Origin: a bacterium
GTDB lineage: Bacteria; Campylobacterota; Campylobacteria; Campylobacterales; Sulfurovaceae
Length of the DNA: 64,000 bases
Direction of reading: 5' to 3'
Assembly (NCBI GenBank): GCA_018822805.1
Contig: JAHJJU010000105.1
Location: 47,266 to 111,265 of the forward strand
A program made the translations under genes and the position numbers. Numbering within the stretch: position 1 is the first letter of the stretch; each line of letters opens with the position of its first letter. Positions 1-10,623 of the stretch are shown here, piece after piece. Below the pieces are notes generated by a model. That model worked only from the letters and a program-made list of their open reading frames with translations, was not told the origin of the DNA and did no database searches.

Positions 1-2
1 GC

Positions 3-26
3 GTAGGGTGCATTTTCCAACGCACC
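3..26 (+). repeat. REP-like palindrome, GTAG foot (GTAG GGTGCaTT..AAcGCACC)
   Basis: Imperfect palindrome preceded by GTAG; related copies at 5628, 14604, 44214 and 47339. Confidence 0.6.
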
Positions 27-58
27 GTTATGTGAAATTGAAAAAAAAGGAAGAATGA

Positions 59-577
59 ATGGCAAATATAGGAATTTTTTATGCCAGTGCCGGAGGAACC
101 ACAAAAATCATTACCGATGCATTGGTCGAAGCTTTTGAGGTTGATGAAGATAGCGTTATCTCTATGGAAGATGACTACGATGATATTGAGCAGTTTGATG
201 ATTTTGATGTGCTTTTTATAGGCAGTTCTACTTGGGGGCAAGGTGATGCACATTTTGAGTGGGTTGATCCGATGTTGGAAATAGAAGAGGAAGCTGATTT
301 CTCTGGTAAAAAAGTAGCCTTTTTTGGTGCAGGTGATGCTAAAAAACATGGTGAACATTTTTGTAGTGCTTTGGGAAAACTACATAATACCTTTACCAAA
401 GTGGGAGCTGAAGCGATAGGTTTTGTACCTAAAGAGGATTACAACTATGAATTTTCTTTGGCTGAAATGGATGGAAAGCTCTGTGGATTGGGGATTGATG
501 AGCATAATGAAGCTGAGAAGACCCAAGCTAGAATTGAAAACTGGATAACGGTTTTAAAAGATGAGGTAAAGGAATAG
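59..577 (+). CDS. Flavodoxin (nif-associated, NifF/FldA-like)
   Basis: MANIGIFYASAGGTTKIITDAL FMN-binding loop, SSTWGQGD; followed by nifW/nifZ. Confidence 0.9.
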   Translation: MANIGIFYASAGGTTKIITDALVEAFEVDEDSVISMEDDYDDIEQFDDFDVLFIGSSTWGQGDAHFEWVDPMLEIEEEADFSGKKVAFFGAGDAKKHGEHFCSALGKLHNTFTKVGAEAIGFVPKEDYNYEFSLAEMDGKLCGLGIDEHNEAEKTQARIENWITVLKDEVKE

Positions 578-580
578 ATT

Positions 581-931
581 ATGCAAGCTATGGAAACACG
601 CTCACTTGATGAGTTTTACGGTTTAACCGATGCTGAGGATTATTTTTATTTTTTTGATATTGAGTTTGACCAACACTTGGTGAATGTAAAACGATTTCAT
701 ATTATGAAAGAGTATGGAACATTAATTAGAACAGGTATGAAAAATATTGAGCAAGATGAAGAACGACTAATGGACTTTTTAAAATTTTCTCTCTTGAGAG
801 TCTATGGAGATTTTAAAACAGGTCATGCACCAAGTGCAGCCGATGTTTGGGGTATGTTTAAGAATGGAAAGTTAACGGGTTGTGCCAGTTGTACACCTGA
901 ACCAACCCAAGGAGGAAGTTGTGCTTGTTGA
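581..931 (+). CDS. nifW: Nitrogenase-stabilizing/protective protein NifW
   Basis: LDEFYGLTDAEDYFYFFDIEFDQHLVNVKRFHIMKEYG matches the NifW pattern; nif context. Confidence 0.85.
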   Translation: MQAMETRSLDEFYGLTDAEDYFYFFDIEFDQHLVNVKRFHIMKEYGTLIRTGMKNIEQDEERLMDFLKFSLLRVYGDFKTGHAPSAADVWGMFKNGKLTGCASCTPEPTQGGSCAC

Positions 932-1310
932 TCCCAATATTGTACTTCATGATAATGTAACGGGTCCTCGTTCCGGTCGTGATGCTGATGAAGCAAAATT
1001 TCACCCTGGGCAAAAAGTGCAACTTCTTGAAGATATTGTTAATGATGGAACCTATCCACATTCACCGATAGGAACATTGATGATGCCTAAAGGTTCTATT
1101 GGTTATGTCAAAAGCATGGGCGATTTTTTACAAGTGATTCGTGTCTATGAAGTGCATTTTTTTGGAACAGAGATGACGATAGATTCGGTAGGTTGTAGAG
1201 AGCATGAACTTGAAGCGATGGAAGCTTATGTGGATGAGGTGGATGAGGAGATGGCAATAATGAAAGCCCATCGTGAGCGTATGAAAAAACAAAGAGAAGA
1301 GAGACAATAA
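921..1310 (+). CDS. nifZ: Nitrogen fixation protein NifZ; GTG start at 921 preferred over ATG 882
   Basis: VNDGTYPHSPIGTLMMPKGSIGYVKSMGDFLQVIRVYEVHFF; AAGGAGGA SD just before GTG 921; overlaps nifW stop. Confidence 0.85.
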   Translation: MLVDPNIVLHDNVTGPRSGRDADEAKFHPGQKVQLLEDIVNDGTYPHSPIGTLMMPKGSIGYVKSMGDFLQVIRVYEVHFFGTEMTIDSVGCREHELEAMEAYVDEVDEEMAIMKAHRERMKKQREERQ

Positions 1311-1342
1311 GGTCTCTCCATTTCAATCTAAAGGAGAAATAA

Positions 1343-1687
1343 ATGGCAAAAGTAATTTTTATCGGTTTTGATAAGGCTAAAGATGGTCTTTATCATGCAG
1401 CAATAGGTGAACCAATCATTAGATTGGCTAAAGAGAATGGTATTCCTGTTAATTTTGAGTGTCAAGATGGTGAGTGTGGTTCTTGTCTGATTAAATATGA
1501 GAACATAGCAGATGCAGAACCAACCAACTACATTGATGACAAAGAGCTTGATAAGCTTATTGAGATGGGGGTTTTAAAGCCAAAAGATGCAGAGTATTCT
1601 CAACAGTTTACCATTAGCCCTAAAGTGAGACTTGCCTGTCAAACATTGGTTAAAGGTGATGTCATCATCAAACCATTTTACAACTAA
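1343..1687 (+). CDS. 2Fe-2S ferredoxin, nif-associated
   Basis: FECQDGECGSCLIKYE....LACQ plant-type cluster motif. Confidence 0.9.
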   Translation: MAKVIFIGFDKAKDGLYHAAIGEPIIRLAKENGIPVNFECQDGECGSCLIKYENIADAEPTNYIDDKELDKLIEMGVLKPKDAEYSQQFTISPKVRLACQTLVKGDVIIKPFYN

Positions 1688-1724
1688 AACAAAACTAAAA
1701 CTATAAATTTAAGGAGATAATACA

Positions 1725-2021
1725 ATGACAACAAGAGTAGAAATCGTAAACGATTTTTTAGCTATTAATGTAAAAGAGGGAAGTACCATTCAGGACATCG
1801 TAGAGGCGAGTGGTTCAGCATTGCCATTTGGTTGTAGAGATGGTGAGTGTGGTACGTGTGTGGTTGAGGTAGAATCCGGAATGGAGTTTCTTTCACCCAA
1901 AACAGACAAAGAGCTTAAAGTAATGAAAGAGATTTGCTATGGTACCTGTACTCCAAACTCTAGACTCTCTTGTCAGATGAAGATTGCTAAGCCAAATGGT
2001 CTAGTGAGACTGAAATATTAA
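1725..2021 (+). CDS. 2Fe-2S ferredoxin, nif-associated (second copy)
   Basis: FGCRDGECGTCVVEVESG....LSCQ. Confidence 0.9.
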   Translation: MTTRVEIVNDFLAINVKEGSTIQDIVEASGSALPFGCRDGECGTCVVEVESGMEFLSPKTDKELKVMKEICYGTCTPNSRLSCQMKIAKPNGLVRLKY

Positions 2022-2070
2022 TTGTCTTTTTATTAGACAATTAAAACTCCCAAACTGTTAAAAGTTTGGG
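2021..2070 (+). terminator. Two tandem hairpins after the second ferredoxin
   Basis: ATTGTCT-N7-AGACAAT (2021-2041) and CCCAAAC-N8-GTTTGGG (2049-2070). Confidence 0.5.
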
Positions 2071-2082
2071 CAAGATAACAGT

Positions 2083-3330
2083 ATGGCAAACCATATAAAT
2101 TTACAGTTTAAACAGAAACAATCACTACAACTCTCATTGAAGTTATGGTTACCTCTACTTCAAGCACCCATACAAGAACTTGACACGCTCTTAAAAGAAC
2201 ACTCTTTTGATAACCCTTTTTTAGAGTATCAATCATCTTTTGAATCAAGTTACTCCTCTGGCTCATCCGGTGCTGATGGCGACGAGAGACGTAATTTTAT
2301 TGAGAACATGAATTTTTATAAACCCTCACTTCATGATGTTTTAGAAGAGCAGATAGATGAAAAACTCTTTCCTACCCCAATTTCTCAAAAGATTGCTCAT
2401 GAGATTTTGTATGACATTACTCAAGAGGGTTTTTTTCAAGGGGACATTTCTAAAATAGCCATTAGCTGTAACACCACGGATGATTTTGTAGAGAGCGTAC
2501 GAAAACGATTTCGTTATCTTGACCCTGTGGGTGTTGGAGCTGTAGATTTACAAGAGTCGTTCTCTTTTCAACTTGATGCGTTAACAATTTCAGATTCACT
2601 CTACACCTTTACCCAAACCCTTATAGAGAATCTGACTAAAATGGACAAATATGCCAAACATCACCATTTTGAAGAGGCAGCAAACCTTATTAAAGGCTTT
2701 AACAACCCTCCAGCCATTGAGTATCTGGAAGAGGAGCCTTATATTATTCCTGATTTTTTTGTCGATATTGATGATGATATTCACCTGCGTATTAACAGTG
2801 ATTATTATCCTGATATTGTGGTTAAAAACCCTTTTAATTCAAAAAATGATGAGCTTAAAGCCAAACTCAAAGAGGCACGAGATTTAACCAGTCTGCTTGA
2901 ACTGCGTAAATCAACGCTTTATAAATTGGTACTTTTAATTGTCGAAAAGCAGATAGGATTTTTTTTAGGACATGAGCTAAAACCCCTGACCATGTTGGAA
3001 ATAGCCACCATCGTAGGATTTGAAGAGTCCACGATTAGCCGTGCCGTATCGAACAAATACATTAAATGTGAACGAGGAACTTTTGCTTTGCGTTCATTTT
3101 TTACCAATGCCATCTCTAAAGATTTGTCTTCAGCTGAGATTAAAAACTTTATTTCTGGATTGGTAGAGAATGAATCGCATGAAAAACCTCTGACCGATCA
3201 AAACTTAGTGGAGTTGGTAATGAAACGTTATGATATTAAGATGGTACGGCGAACCATCACCAAATATCGAAAACTTTTAGAGATGCCATCTTCTAAAGAA
3301 CGAAAAAGATTGTATACTTTACAGAAGTAA
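2083..3330 (+). CDS. rpoN: RNA polymerase sigma-54 factor RpoN
   Basis: Q-rich N-terminus, LDPVGVGAVDLQES, RpoN box VRRTITKYR. Confidence 0.93.
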   Translation: MANHINLQFKQKQSLQLSLKLWLPLLQAPIQELDTLLKEHSFDNPFLEYQSSFESSYSSGSSGADGDERRNFIENMNFYKPSLHDVLEEQIDEKLFPTPISQKIAHEILYDITQEGFFQGDISKIAISCNTTDDFVESVRKRFRYLDPVGVGAVDLQESFSFQLDALTISDSLYTFTQTLIENLTKMDKYAKHHHFEEAANLIKGFNNPPAIEYLEEEPYIIPDFFVDIDDDIHLRINSDYYPDIVVKNPFNSKNDELKAKLKEARDLTSLLELRKSTLYKLVLLIVEKQIGFFLGHELKPLTMLEIATIVGFEESTISRAVSNKYIKCERGTFALRSFFTNAISKDLSSAEIKNFISGLVENESHEKPLTDQNLVELVMKRYDIKMVRRTITKYRKLLEMPSSKERKRLYTLQK

Positions 3331-3424
3331 GTATTGAAAGTTTTTCAACTCATAATTCAGACCTTTCTTATCCTATTTTAGATAAAATCAACGCCAAAAT
3401 TCTAAGACGATTGGAGTGTAATTC

Positions 3425-5152
3425 ATGAAGATGAATGGTGCACAGATGGTTTGTGAAGCACTGATAGCCGAGGGTGTAAAGACCGTATTTGGTTACCCTG
3501 GTGGTGCTATCATGAACGTATATGATGAAATTTATAAACAAGATGGTTTTGAACACATCTTAAACAGACATGAGCAGGCTTCTGTTCATGCAGCAGATGG
3601 TTATGCAAGAGCGACAGGTGATGTTGGTGTTGCTATGGTAACCAGTGGACCTGGATTTACCAATGCTGTCACAGGTTTGGCAACGGCGTATATGGACTCG
3701 ATTCCTATGGTGGTTATTTCAGGGCAAGTTCCTTTATCACTCATTGGAACCGATGGTTTCCAAGAGATTGATGCCGTAGGTATCTCACGACCTTGTACCA
3801 AACATAACTATTTGGTAAGAGAGCTTTCAGATTTACCTCGTATTTTAAAAGAGGCATTTCACATAGCCCGTTCGGGAAGACCTGGACCTGTTTTGGTTGA
3901 TATTCCTAAAGATATTACAGCTGAATTTGGTGATTTTGTTTATCCTGAAGAGGTGAAGATTGCAAGTTATAAGCCAACGATTAAGGGGAATAAACGACAG
4001 ATTGAAAAAGCCATTGATGCCATTGTAAAAGCTAAAAAACCTCTTCTTTATATTGGTGGTGGTGTTGTTCTCTCTAATGCCAGTGATTTGGTTCGTAAGA
4101 TCGCAGAGATGGGTCAAATTCCGGCTGTTGAGACCTTGATGGCACGAGGTGTTATGGGGCATTCAAATCCACTACTTCAAGGTATGTTGGGAATGCATGG
4201 TAACTACTCGTCAAACATGGCAATGTCTGAGACCGATTTGATTATCTCTTTGGGTGCCAGATTTGATGACCGTGTAACAGGTAAACTTTCAGAGTTTGCA
4301 AAGTATGCTGATATTATTCATGTGGATATTGACCCTGCAAACATTGGTAAATTGGTGGATGTTGATTACCCAATCGTGGGTGATGTTAAAGAGGTTCTTG
4401 ATAAGATGATTGCCGGTCTTGAAGGCAGGGTTAAACCTGAGCGTTATTCAGACTGGAGAGAGGTGTTAGAGCGATATGACAACTTGCATCCTCAATCGTA
4501 TGTGGATACGGATGATGTGATTAAACCTCAATGGGTTATTGAGCGTATGGGTGAACTTGTGGGTGAACAAGCAATTATTACTTCAGATGTTGGACAGCAC
4601 CAAATGTGGGCAGCACAGCACTATCCGTTTGACAGACCACGTCAATGGATTAACTCGGGTGGACTTGGAACCATGGGCTTTGGTTTTCCGGCAGCTTTGG
4701 GTGCTAAAAAAGCATTTCCGGATAAGACCGTTATTAATGTAACAGGAGATGGTTCAATCTTGATGAACGTTCAAGAGTTGGTAACAGCTGCTGAGTACAA
4801 GATTCCGGTTATTAATGTTATTTTGAACAACCATTTTCTTGGAATGGTTCGGCAGTGGCAGACATTTTTTTATGAAGAGCGTTATTCTGAGACCGATTTG
4901 ACCTTTCAACCAAACTATAAAGCATTGGCTGAAGCCTGTCATGGAATTGGTTATGATGTTACTACGAAAGCAGAGTTTGATGCAGCGTTAAAAGATGCGA
5001 TTGAAAAAGATAAAGTAGCTTTTATCAATGTTCAAGTGGCACGATTTGAAAATGTTTTACCAATGGTACCTGCAGCAGGAGCATTGTACAACATGATGTT
5101 GCCTAAAAAGGGAGATAGTAAAAAAGAAAATAGTGGAAAGGAGGCAAAGTAA
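3425..5152 (+). CDS. ilvB: Acetolactate synthase, large subunit
   Basis: VFGYPGGAIMNVYDE, TPP domain GDGSILMNVQEL; followed by ilvH. Confidence 0.96.
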   Translation: MKMNGAQMVCEALIAEGVKTVFGYPGGAIMNVYDEIYKQDGFEHILNRHEQASVHAADGYARATGDVGVAMVTSGPGFTNAVTGLATAYMDSIPMVVISGQVPLSLIGTDGFQEIDAVGISRPCTKHNYLVRELSDLPRILKEAFHIARSGRPGPVLVDIPKDITAEFGDFVYPEEVKIASYKPTIKGNKRQIEKAIDAIVKAKKPLLYIGGGVVLSNASDLVRKIAEMGQIPAVETLMARGVMGHSNPLLQGMLGMHGNYSSNMAMSETDLIISLGARFDDRVTGKLSEFAKYADIIHVDIDPANIGKLVDVDYPIVGDVKEVLDKMIAGLEGRVKPERYSDWREVLERYDNLHPQSYVDTDDVIKPQWVIERMGELVGEQAIITSDVGQHQMWAAQHYPFDRPRQWINSGGLGTMGFGFPAALGAKKAFPDKTVINVTGDGSILMNVQELVTAAEYKIPVINVILNNHFLGMVRQWQTFFYEERYSETDLTFQPNYKALAEACHGIGYDVTTKAEFDAALKDAIEKDKVAFINVQVARFENVLPMVPAAGALYNMMLPKKGDSKKENSGKEAK

Positions 5153-5622
5153 TGGCTGATGTAAGAAGAGTAATTTCAGTATTGGTTGCCAATGAGAGTT
5201 CCGTACTTTCAAGAATTTCAGGACTTTTTGCAGGACGTGGTTATAACATTGAGACCTTAACCGTTGCACCTGTACCTGATTCTGATTTATCTCATGTTAC
5301 CATTGCTACGAATGGTAATGAGCGTGTTTTAGAGCAGATTACCAAACAGCTTCATAAGTTGGTTCCTGTCTATAAAGTTATTGAGCATGAAGAGATGGTC
5401 GAAAAAGAGATGGTATTGGTTAAGTTCCCTATTGAAGAGAGTTTGGCTGATATTGAAGCGTTGTGTGGTGCATACAATGGTGGAATCGTGAATGTTGGTG
5501 TGAGTATGTTCATCGGTATGGTAGCAGATGAGCCTTGTCGAGTGAAACATTTTATTGAAGCAGCAGGGCGTTACAATCCAATGGAAATTGTACGTGGTGG
5601 AGTGGTTGCAATAGAGCGATAA
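5152..5622 (+). CDS. ilvH: Acetolactate synthase, small subunit
   Basis: ISVLVANESSVLSRISGLFAGRGYNIETLTVAP ACT domain. Confidence 0.96.
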   Translation: MADVRRVISVLVANESSVLSRISGLFAGRGYNIETLTVAPVPDSDLSHVTIATNGNERVLEQITKQLHKLVPVYKVIEHEEMVEKEMVLVKFPIEESLADIEALCGAYNGGIVNVGVSMFIGMVADEPCRVKHFIEAAGRYNPMEIVRGGVVAIER

Positions 5623-5627
5623 AAAAT

Positions 5628-5653
5628 GTAGGGGCAGAGCCATGTCTCTGCCC
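5628..5653 (+). repeat. REP-like palindrome, GTAG foot (GTAG GGGCAGAG ccatgt CTCTGCCC)
   Basis: Perfect 8-bp stem after GTAG; near-identical element at 44214. Confidence 0.7.
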
Positions 5654-5669
5654 ACGATAGGAAAAAACT

Positions 5670-6626
5670 ATGAAATTAAGTCAACTATGTCAAAAAATCA
5701 ACCTCCCTTTTTCCGGAGAAGATAGAGAAATTATCGGACTTCATACCCTAAGTGAAGCAACTTCTTCACAAATATCCTTTTTAAATGATAAAAAATACAT
5801 AGATCAACTCTCTAGCACTCAAGCAGGAGCTGTATTGGTTGCCAAACAGTATGCCGATTTATTACCTAAGACGACGATTGCTTTGGTAACCGATGAAGCC
5901 TATCTGAAATTGGCATTAGCATCCAAGTTTTTTGCTCATCAAATTAAGACAGAAACAGCGCATCCAAGTATGGGTGAAGGATGTGATATTGATAAACGTG
6001 TGCGTTTTGGAACAGGAGTGACTTTAGGTGATAATGTCACCATTATGGCTGGTGCTTATATAGGTGATAATGTGAGCGTTGGTTCCAATACATTAATTTA
6101 TCCGAATGTAACACTGTATCATCATTCTGTAATTGGAAAAAAATGTATTATCCACGCCGGAACGGTTATAGGTTCTGATGGTTATGGTTTTGCCCATACC
6201 AAGAGGGGTGAACACGTTAAGATTTATCAAAATGGTAATGCTGTCATTGAAGACGATGTTGAGATAGGGGCGAATTGTGTGGTGGATAGAGCCGTATTTG
6301 GTACGACCTACATTCGTAAAGGCTCTAAACTGGATAATTTGATTCAGATAGCACACAATTGTGATGTGGGTGCCTACGCTTTAATGGCATCACAAGTAGG
6401 ATTGGCTGGATCTACTACTACCGGACGTAATATTGTGATGGGTGGACAAAGTGCTTCAGCAGGGCATTTACATATTGGTGATTTTACGACAATTGCAGGA
6501 AAAGGTGGTGTGACCAAGTCGCTTGAAGGAGGAAAAACTTATGCAGGTTTTCCTGCGATAGAGCATAGAATTTGGTTACGTTTACAAGCAAAAATAGCGT
6601 CGTTAGTGAAAGTAAAGAATCAGTAA
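5670..6626 (+). CDS. lpxD: UDP-3-O-acylglucosamine N-acyltransferase
   Basis: Hexapeptide repeats, [23 protein letters not shown]. Confidence 0.95.
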   Translation: MKLSQLCQKINLPFSGEDREIIGLHTLSEATSSQISFLNDKKYIDQLSSTQAGAVLVAKQYADLLPKTTIALVTDEAYLKLALASKFFAHQIKTETAHPSMGEGCDIDKRVRFGTGVTLGDNVTIMAGAYIGDNVSVGSNTLIYPNVTLYHHSVIGKKCIIHAGTVIGSDGYGFAHTKRGEHVKIYQNGNAVIEDDVEIGANCVVDRAVFGTTYIRKGSKLDNLIQIAHNCDVGAYALMASQVGLAGSTTTGRNIVMGGQSASAGHLHIGDFTTIAGKGGVTKSLEGGKTYAGFPAIEHRIWLRLQAKIASLVKVKNQ

Positions 6627-6704
6627 TCTTAAATTAATATTAAGTACAACTATTATATAATTCATTTATGTAATAGTTAATATAATTTTAATATAGGATT
6701 TTTC

Positions 6705-7271
6705 ATGTCAATAAGTAGACCTATTCCCACCGATAAAGAGATAAAATTAAACTCTAATAAAATGATTGTCAGTAAAACCGATGTTAATGGAAAAATAATT
6801 TATGGCAATGAGTATTTTTGTGAAGTATCAGGTTATAAAGAGAGTGAGTTAATTGCTTCACCTCATAGCATATTAAGACATCCCGATATGCCGAAAGCTG
6901 TATTTTTTCTTATGTGGCAATATTTAGCTAAAGGAAGAAATATTATGGCTGTAGTAAAAAACTTGGCTAAAAATGGAGATTACTATTGGGTGACTACCGA
7001 TTTTGACATTAGACGAGATGCCATGGGCAATATTAAATACTATGCAGCATTTAGACAGGCAGCACCGAAGCATGTTGTCATAGAAATGGAAAAAATTTAT
7101 GTTAAATTATTAGAGATTGAAAAAGAGCATGGTATGAAAGCTTCTGTGGCTTATTTTGAAGCTTTTCTTGAAGAAAAAAACATGAACTATGATCAATTTA
7201 TTGGAGATCTTGCAAAACCAAAAGGTCTAACAGCCGTCTTTTTTGAGAAGATGAAGAGCCTATTTGATTAA
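6705..7271 (+). CDS. Stand-alone PAS domain protein (Aer-like PAS, no MCP module)
   Basis: TDVNGKIIYGNEYFCEVSGY..ILRHPDMPKAVF..NGDYYWV. Confidence 0.85.
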   Translation: MSISRPIPTDKEIKLNSNKMIVSKTDVNGKIIYGNEYFCEVSGYKESELIASPHSILRHPDMPKAVFFLMWQYLAKGRNIMAVVKNLAKNGDYYWVTTDFDIRRDAMGNIKYYAAFRQAAPKHVVIEMEKIYVKLLEIEKEHGMKASVAYFEAFLEEKNMNYDQFIGDLAKPKGLTAVFFEKMKSLFD

Positions 7272-7308
7272 AAACCTGAGTTCGACGGAATACCATAGCC
7301 ACAAAAGT

Positions 7309-8412
7309 CTAAAAATAGGTTAAAAGATTCAGAGGCAAAACTACTTTTGCTAGCATAAAAAACTTTCGGATAAAATAGAACAGTCCAAGAAAAACAATAC
7401 CATACAGAACACTACTGGGTATGTTTTTTAATAAATAATTAAAGAGTGTATTGAAATTGCCTTTATAAATTGTTTTGAGTAGATTTGCTTGGAATCCCAT
7501 TCGCTTCATGAATCTTTTTTCTCCTAATTTATGAAGACCTTTTAATCCTTTTTCTCCATAGGTAGAAGCATAGAGAATATTTTTACTTTGAACATTCGGC
7601 ATGGCTTGTGCATAGTTTAATGCTTTATTTTGTGTTGTTTGAAGTAGAATATGACTTTTTTTACCAAAGTGTGAACTAAAGGAGACGATGTTTTCTAACT
7701 CTTTAAAGTTTTTGGTGTTTTTTAAAAGATTTAATGTCTGATGTAGACCCACTTTTTCATAAAGTTTATGAATAGGTTCTAAAAGTGTTTTGATTTGCTC
7801 TAACGATTTTGTCTCTTTAGCTACTTTGGCTTGTTCGAGTAATTTTTTGTTGAGCCAAGAGGGGAGTTTGTTAACACGTTTTCCATATTTTAAGACGGAT
7901 ATAGATGTTTTTATGGGAGCAGTAGCTCCTAAAGTATAGACCGTAGAGGCTGTTGCAAGAAGACCTAATGAGGATAGGGCAACCATAACATTGTCTACTT
8001 TTTCATCGTTATAGTAGTGTTGTCCTTGAATGGCTAAATCACGTACATCGCCCACAACTAAAAAGTCAGAAGCGATGGCAGAGGCTTTACCAATATCTTC
8101 ATCACTCCCACCTTTGATGATTCCTTCTAAAAATTTATCTGCTTTATATTCATAACTGCTACGTTTTGATTCTATTTCCTGAAGGAGTTTTTGGCTTTTA
8201 GGATTTTCTTTAACATAAGGATAATCTATAAAATATGATAGATATTCATGAGCATCAACGTATCTGTTTTCTTTGATTAATTGTTCAGTATGAGGAATAG
8301 GGTCAATATGTACTAAGGTTCGTATATCAAATGTTTTTCTCTCATCCAATAAAAAAAGTGAGATACCAACAAATATTAACATAAATAATGGAACTAAAAT
8401 TTTAGTAACCAT
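7309..8412 (-). CDS. Hypothetical membrane protein
   Basis: 367-aa ORF with N- and C-terminal hydrophobic segments. Confidence 0.7.
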   Translation of the reverse strand: MVTKILVPLFMLIFVGISLFLLDERKTFDIRTLVHIDPIPHTEQLIKENRYVDAHEYLSYFIDYPYVKENPKSQKLLQEIESKRSSYEYKADKFLEGIIKGGSDEDIGKASAIASDFLVVGDVRDLAIQGQHYYNDEKVDNVMVALSSLGLLATASTVYTLGATAPIKTSISVLKYGKRVNKLPSWLNKKLLEQAKVAKETKSLEQIKTLLEPIHKLYEKVGLHQTLNLLKNTKNFKELENIVSFSSHFGKKSHILLQTTQNKALNYAQAMPNVQSKNILYASTYGEKGLKGLHKLGEKRFMKRMGFQANLLKTIYKGNFNTLFNYLLKNIPSSVLYGIVFLGLFYFIRKFFMLAKVVLPLNLLTYF

Positions 8413-8482
8413 TTAAAGTCCTTTAAATGTGACTGTTCACATGAACTCTCTATTGAAGTGACTCATGTGTTGGTGTAATCTT

Positions 8483-9352
8483 TTATAGAAATATCTCGTC
8501 TAAAATGGTATTGACATACTCGTTTGCTTTAAACTGAATAAGGTCATCAGGTTGTTCACCTGTTCCTATAAAGTAAATTGGCAGCTGTAGTTCATGTGCA
8601 ATAGAGAGTACAGAGCCACCTTTAGCTGTTCCATCAAGTTTGGTAATGATGATACCATCAATACCAATCATCTCATTAAATATTTTAGCTTGATTTATAC
8701 TAGAGCTACCTTGTGTTCCATCAAGTACCAACATTTTTCTATGAGGAGCATCAGGCATGGCTTTATTGGCTGTACGTACCATTTTTTTGAGCTCTTCACC
8801 TAAATTGGTTTGGGTATGAAGTCTTCCGGCCGTATCAATAAGCACATGATCAATCTGTTTTGAGCGAGCTGATGCTATGGTGTCATAGACAACAGCTGAT
8901 GGGTCGTGTCCTTGTTGGGTAGAGACAATAGGAATATTGAGTTTGTTTGCCCAACGTGTCAGCTGTTCTATGGCAGCTGCACGAAAGGTATCGGCAGCAC
9001 CGAGAAGAACGCTTTTTCCCTCTTTTTGATGAAATTTTGCCAACTTAGCAATGGTGGTGGTTTTTCCTGCACCATTGACACCAATAATCATATCAACAAA
9101 TGGCTTAACATCTAAATCTTCTTTCCAGTCTGCTTTGTATTGAAAAACTGAAATCAGTGTATTGTAGGCGTGAACCCTCTCAATTTGATTGGGTAATTCA
9201 TCTAAAAATTTCTCTATGAGTTCATAGTTTACATCAGCTTCCAAAAGAATATCTTCAAATTCACTTTTGGTTATTTTTTTCTTTTTTGTCGGTGCGACTT
9301 CGTGGATGGCTTCATTGGTCTTTTTAAAAACTTTTTTTAATATATTAAACAT
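8483..9352 (-). CDS. ftsY: Signal recognition particle receptor FtsY
   Basis: [40 protein letters not shown]. Confidence 0.95.
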   Translation of the reverse strand: MFNILKKVFKKTNEAIHEVAPTKKKKITKSEFEDILLEADVNYELIEKFLDELPNQIERVHAYNTLISVFQYKADWKEDLDVKPFVDMIIGVNGAGKTTTIAKLAKFHQKEGKSVLLGAADTFRAAAIEQLTRWANKLNIPIVSTQQGHDPSAVVYDTIASARSKQIDHVLIDTAGRLHTQTNLGEELKKMVRTANKAMPDAPHRKMLVLDGTQGSSSINQAKIFNEMIGIDGIIITKLDGTAKGGSVLSIAHELQLPIYFIGTGEQPDDLIQFKANEYVNTILDEIFL

Positions 9353-9978
9353 TATTCCCCTTTTGTTTTTTCTAATAGTTGTTTGATATCACTCTCAATC
9401 ATCTCTTCAGGCATACTGCCCTCATAGTGGGTAAAGTATTTTCCATTAACAAATAAAATCATAAGGGGTAATGAAAAATTTTGTGGTAGTCGTAACTTCG
9501 GTGCAATCATATTTGAAAATTTTAGATTTTCTTCTTGATTGGAGGAAACAAAAAAATGTGCTTCTTCTGCAATGATAAATTTATTAAGTTTTTCATCACT
9601 AATGTCGTCATGAACCAGTGCCGATAAAATAAAAAGATGCTCTTTAAAATTTTTTTGTAAGTTACTTAAGTGAGGAATTTGTCCCCTGCATGGAGGACAC
9701 CATGTTGAAAATAGACTGATCATAACAATTGGTTGTTGTATATTGGTAAAATTGTAGATGTCATTTTTTACATGGACAAGTGATCCTTGTTTTTGCAAAT
9801 CTTCAAAATTAAAACTATACTCTTCAGATATAATTTTTTTTATAGTAATTGTTTCATTTTGAGTAGTTTTATTTTTTTGAAAAACTTCATCCTGGGAATT
9901 GTTTTTCTCATCACTACAAGCAGTCAACAATAAAAGTGTGATTATTAAAAGTATATAAAAATTATTTTTTGTTCTCAA
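9352..9978 (-). CDS. TlpA/ResA-like thioredoxin lipoprotein
   Basis: LLTACS lipobox; [15 protein letters not shown] CxxC. Confidence 0.85.
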   Translation of the reverse strand: MRTKNNFYILLIITLLLLTACSDEKNNSQDEVFQKNKTTQNETITIKKIISEEYSFNFEDLQKQGSLVHVKNDIYNFTNIQQPIVMISLFSTWCPPCRGQIPHLSNLQKNFKEHLFILSALVHDDISDEKLNKFIIAEEAHFFVSSNQEENLKFSNMIAPKLRLPQNFSLPLMILFVNGKYFTHYEGSMPEEMIESDIKQLLEKTKGE

Positions 9979-10037
9979 ATAGTGTCTTTTGTAAGTAAAT
10001 TTTAGGGATTATATCAAAAAAATATAAAGTTGTAAAT

Positions 10038-10574
10038 ATGGATAAAAAAACTTTTAGGAAGATTTGTATGGATCGATTAAAGCGAAAAAATCAAGTCAAT
10101 AATTATAAATTAGATAAAATTGTGGTACATAAGCTATTTAACGTCATCGAACAAAGTGACATTAAAGTGATTATGCTTTATATACCATTAAAAATAGAAA
10201 TTAATATTTTAGGTTTAATTACAAAGTTAAGAAAAGAGAAAAAAGTAGTTTTAGTACCATTTATGGAAGGTGAAAGCTTTAGCTTGGTAAAATATAGACT
10301 GCCTTTAAATATTAAACAATTTGGTGTAAAAGAACCCCATTATTCAAACAAATATAATAAAAAAATAGATTTAGCAATAGTCCCTATAATAGGGACAGAC
10401 AGTACATTGAGAAGGGTAGGATTTGGGAAAGGATTCTACGACAGATTTTTTCAAAAAAATCATAAAAATATTAAAAAGATTTTATTTGTAGGAAGAAAAT
10501 ATTGTGTTAGTTCTGAAATTATAACAGATGACTACGATGTTAAGGGGGATGCTTATATAACACCAAAAAGATAG
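10038..10574 (+). CDS. 5-formyltetrahydrofolate cyclo-ligase
   Basis: DLAIVPIIGTDSTLRRVGFGKGFYDRFF. Confidence 0.88.
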   Translation: MDKKTFRKICMDRLKRKNQVNNYKLDKIVVHKLFNVIEQSDIKVIMLYIPLKIEINILGLITKLRKEKKVVLVPFMEGESFSLVKYRLPLNIKQFGVKEPHYSNKYNKKIDLAIVPIIGTDSTLRRVGFGKGFYDRFFQKNHKNIKKILFVGRKYCVSSEIITDDYDVKGDAYITPKR

Positions 10575-10623
10575 TTTATAAAAAGAAAATCAAGGATTTA
10601 GGCTCCTTAAAAAAGGAGAAAAA

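Noticed and set aside
3845-4162. Antisense ORFs inside ilvB, ilvH, lpxD, ychF and other genes
   Set aside because: They lie fully opposite clearly conserved coding sequence, have no recognisable motif, and are expected by chance.
8427-8442. Canonical CRP site
   Set aside because: The spacer is N4 instead of N6, so it does not fit TGTGA-N6-TCACA; kept only as a low-interest palindrome.
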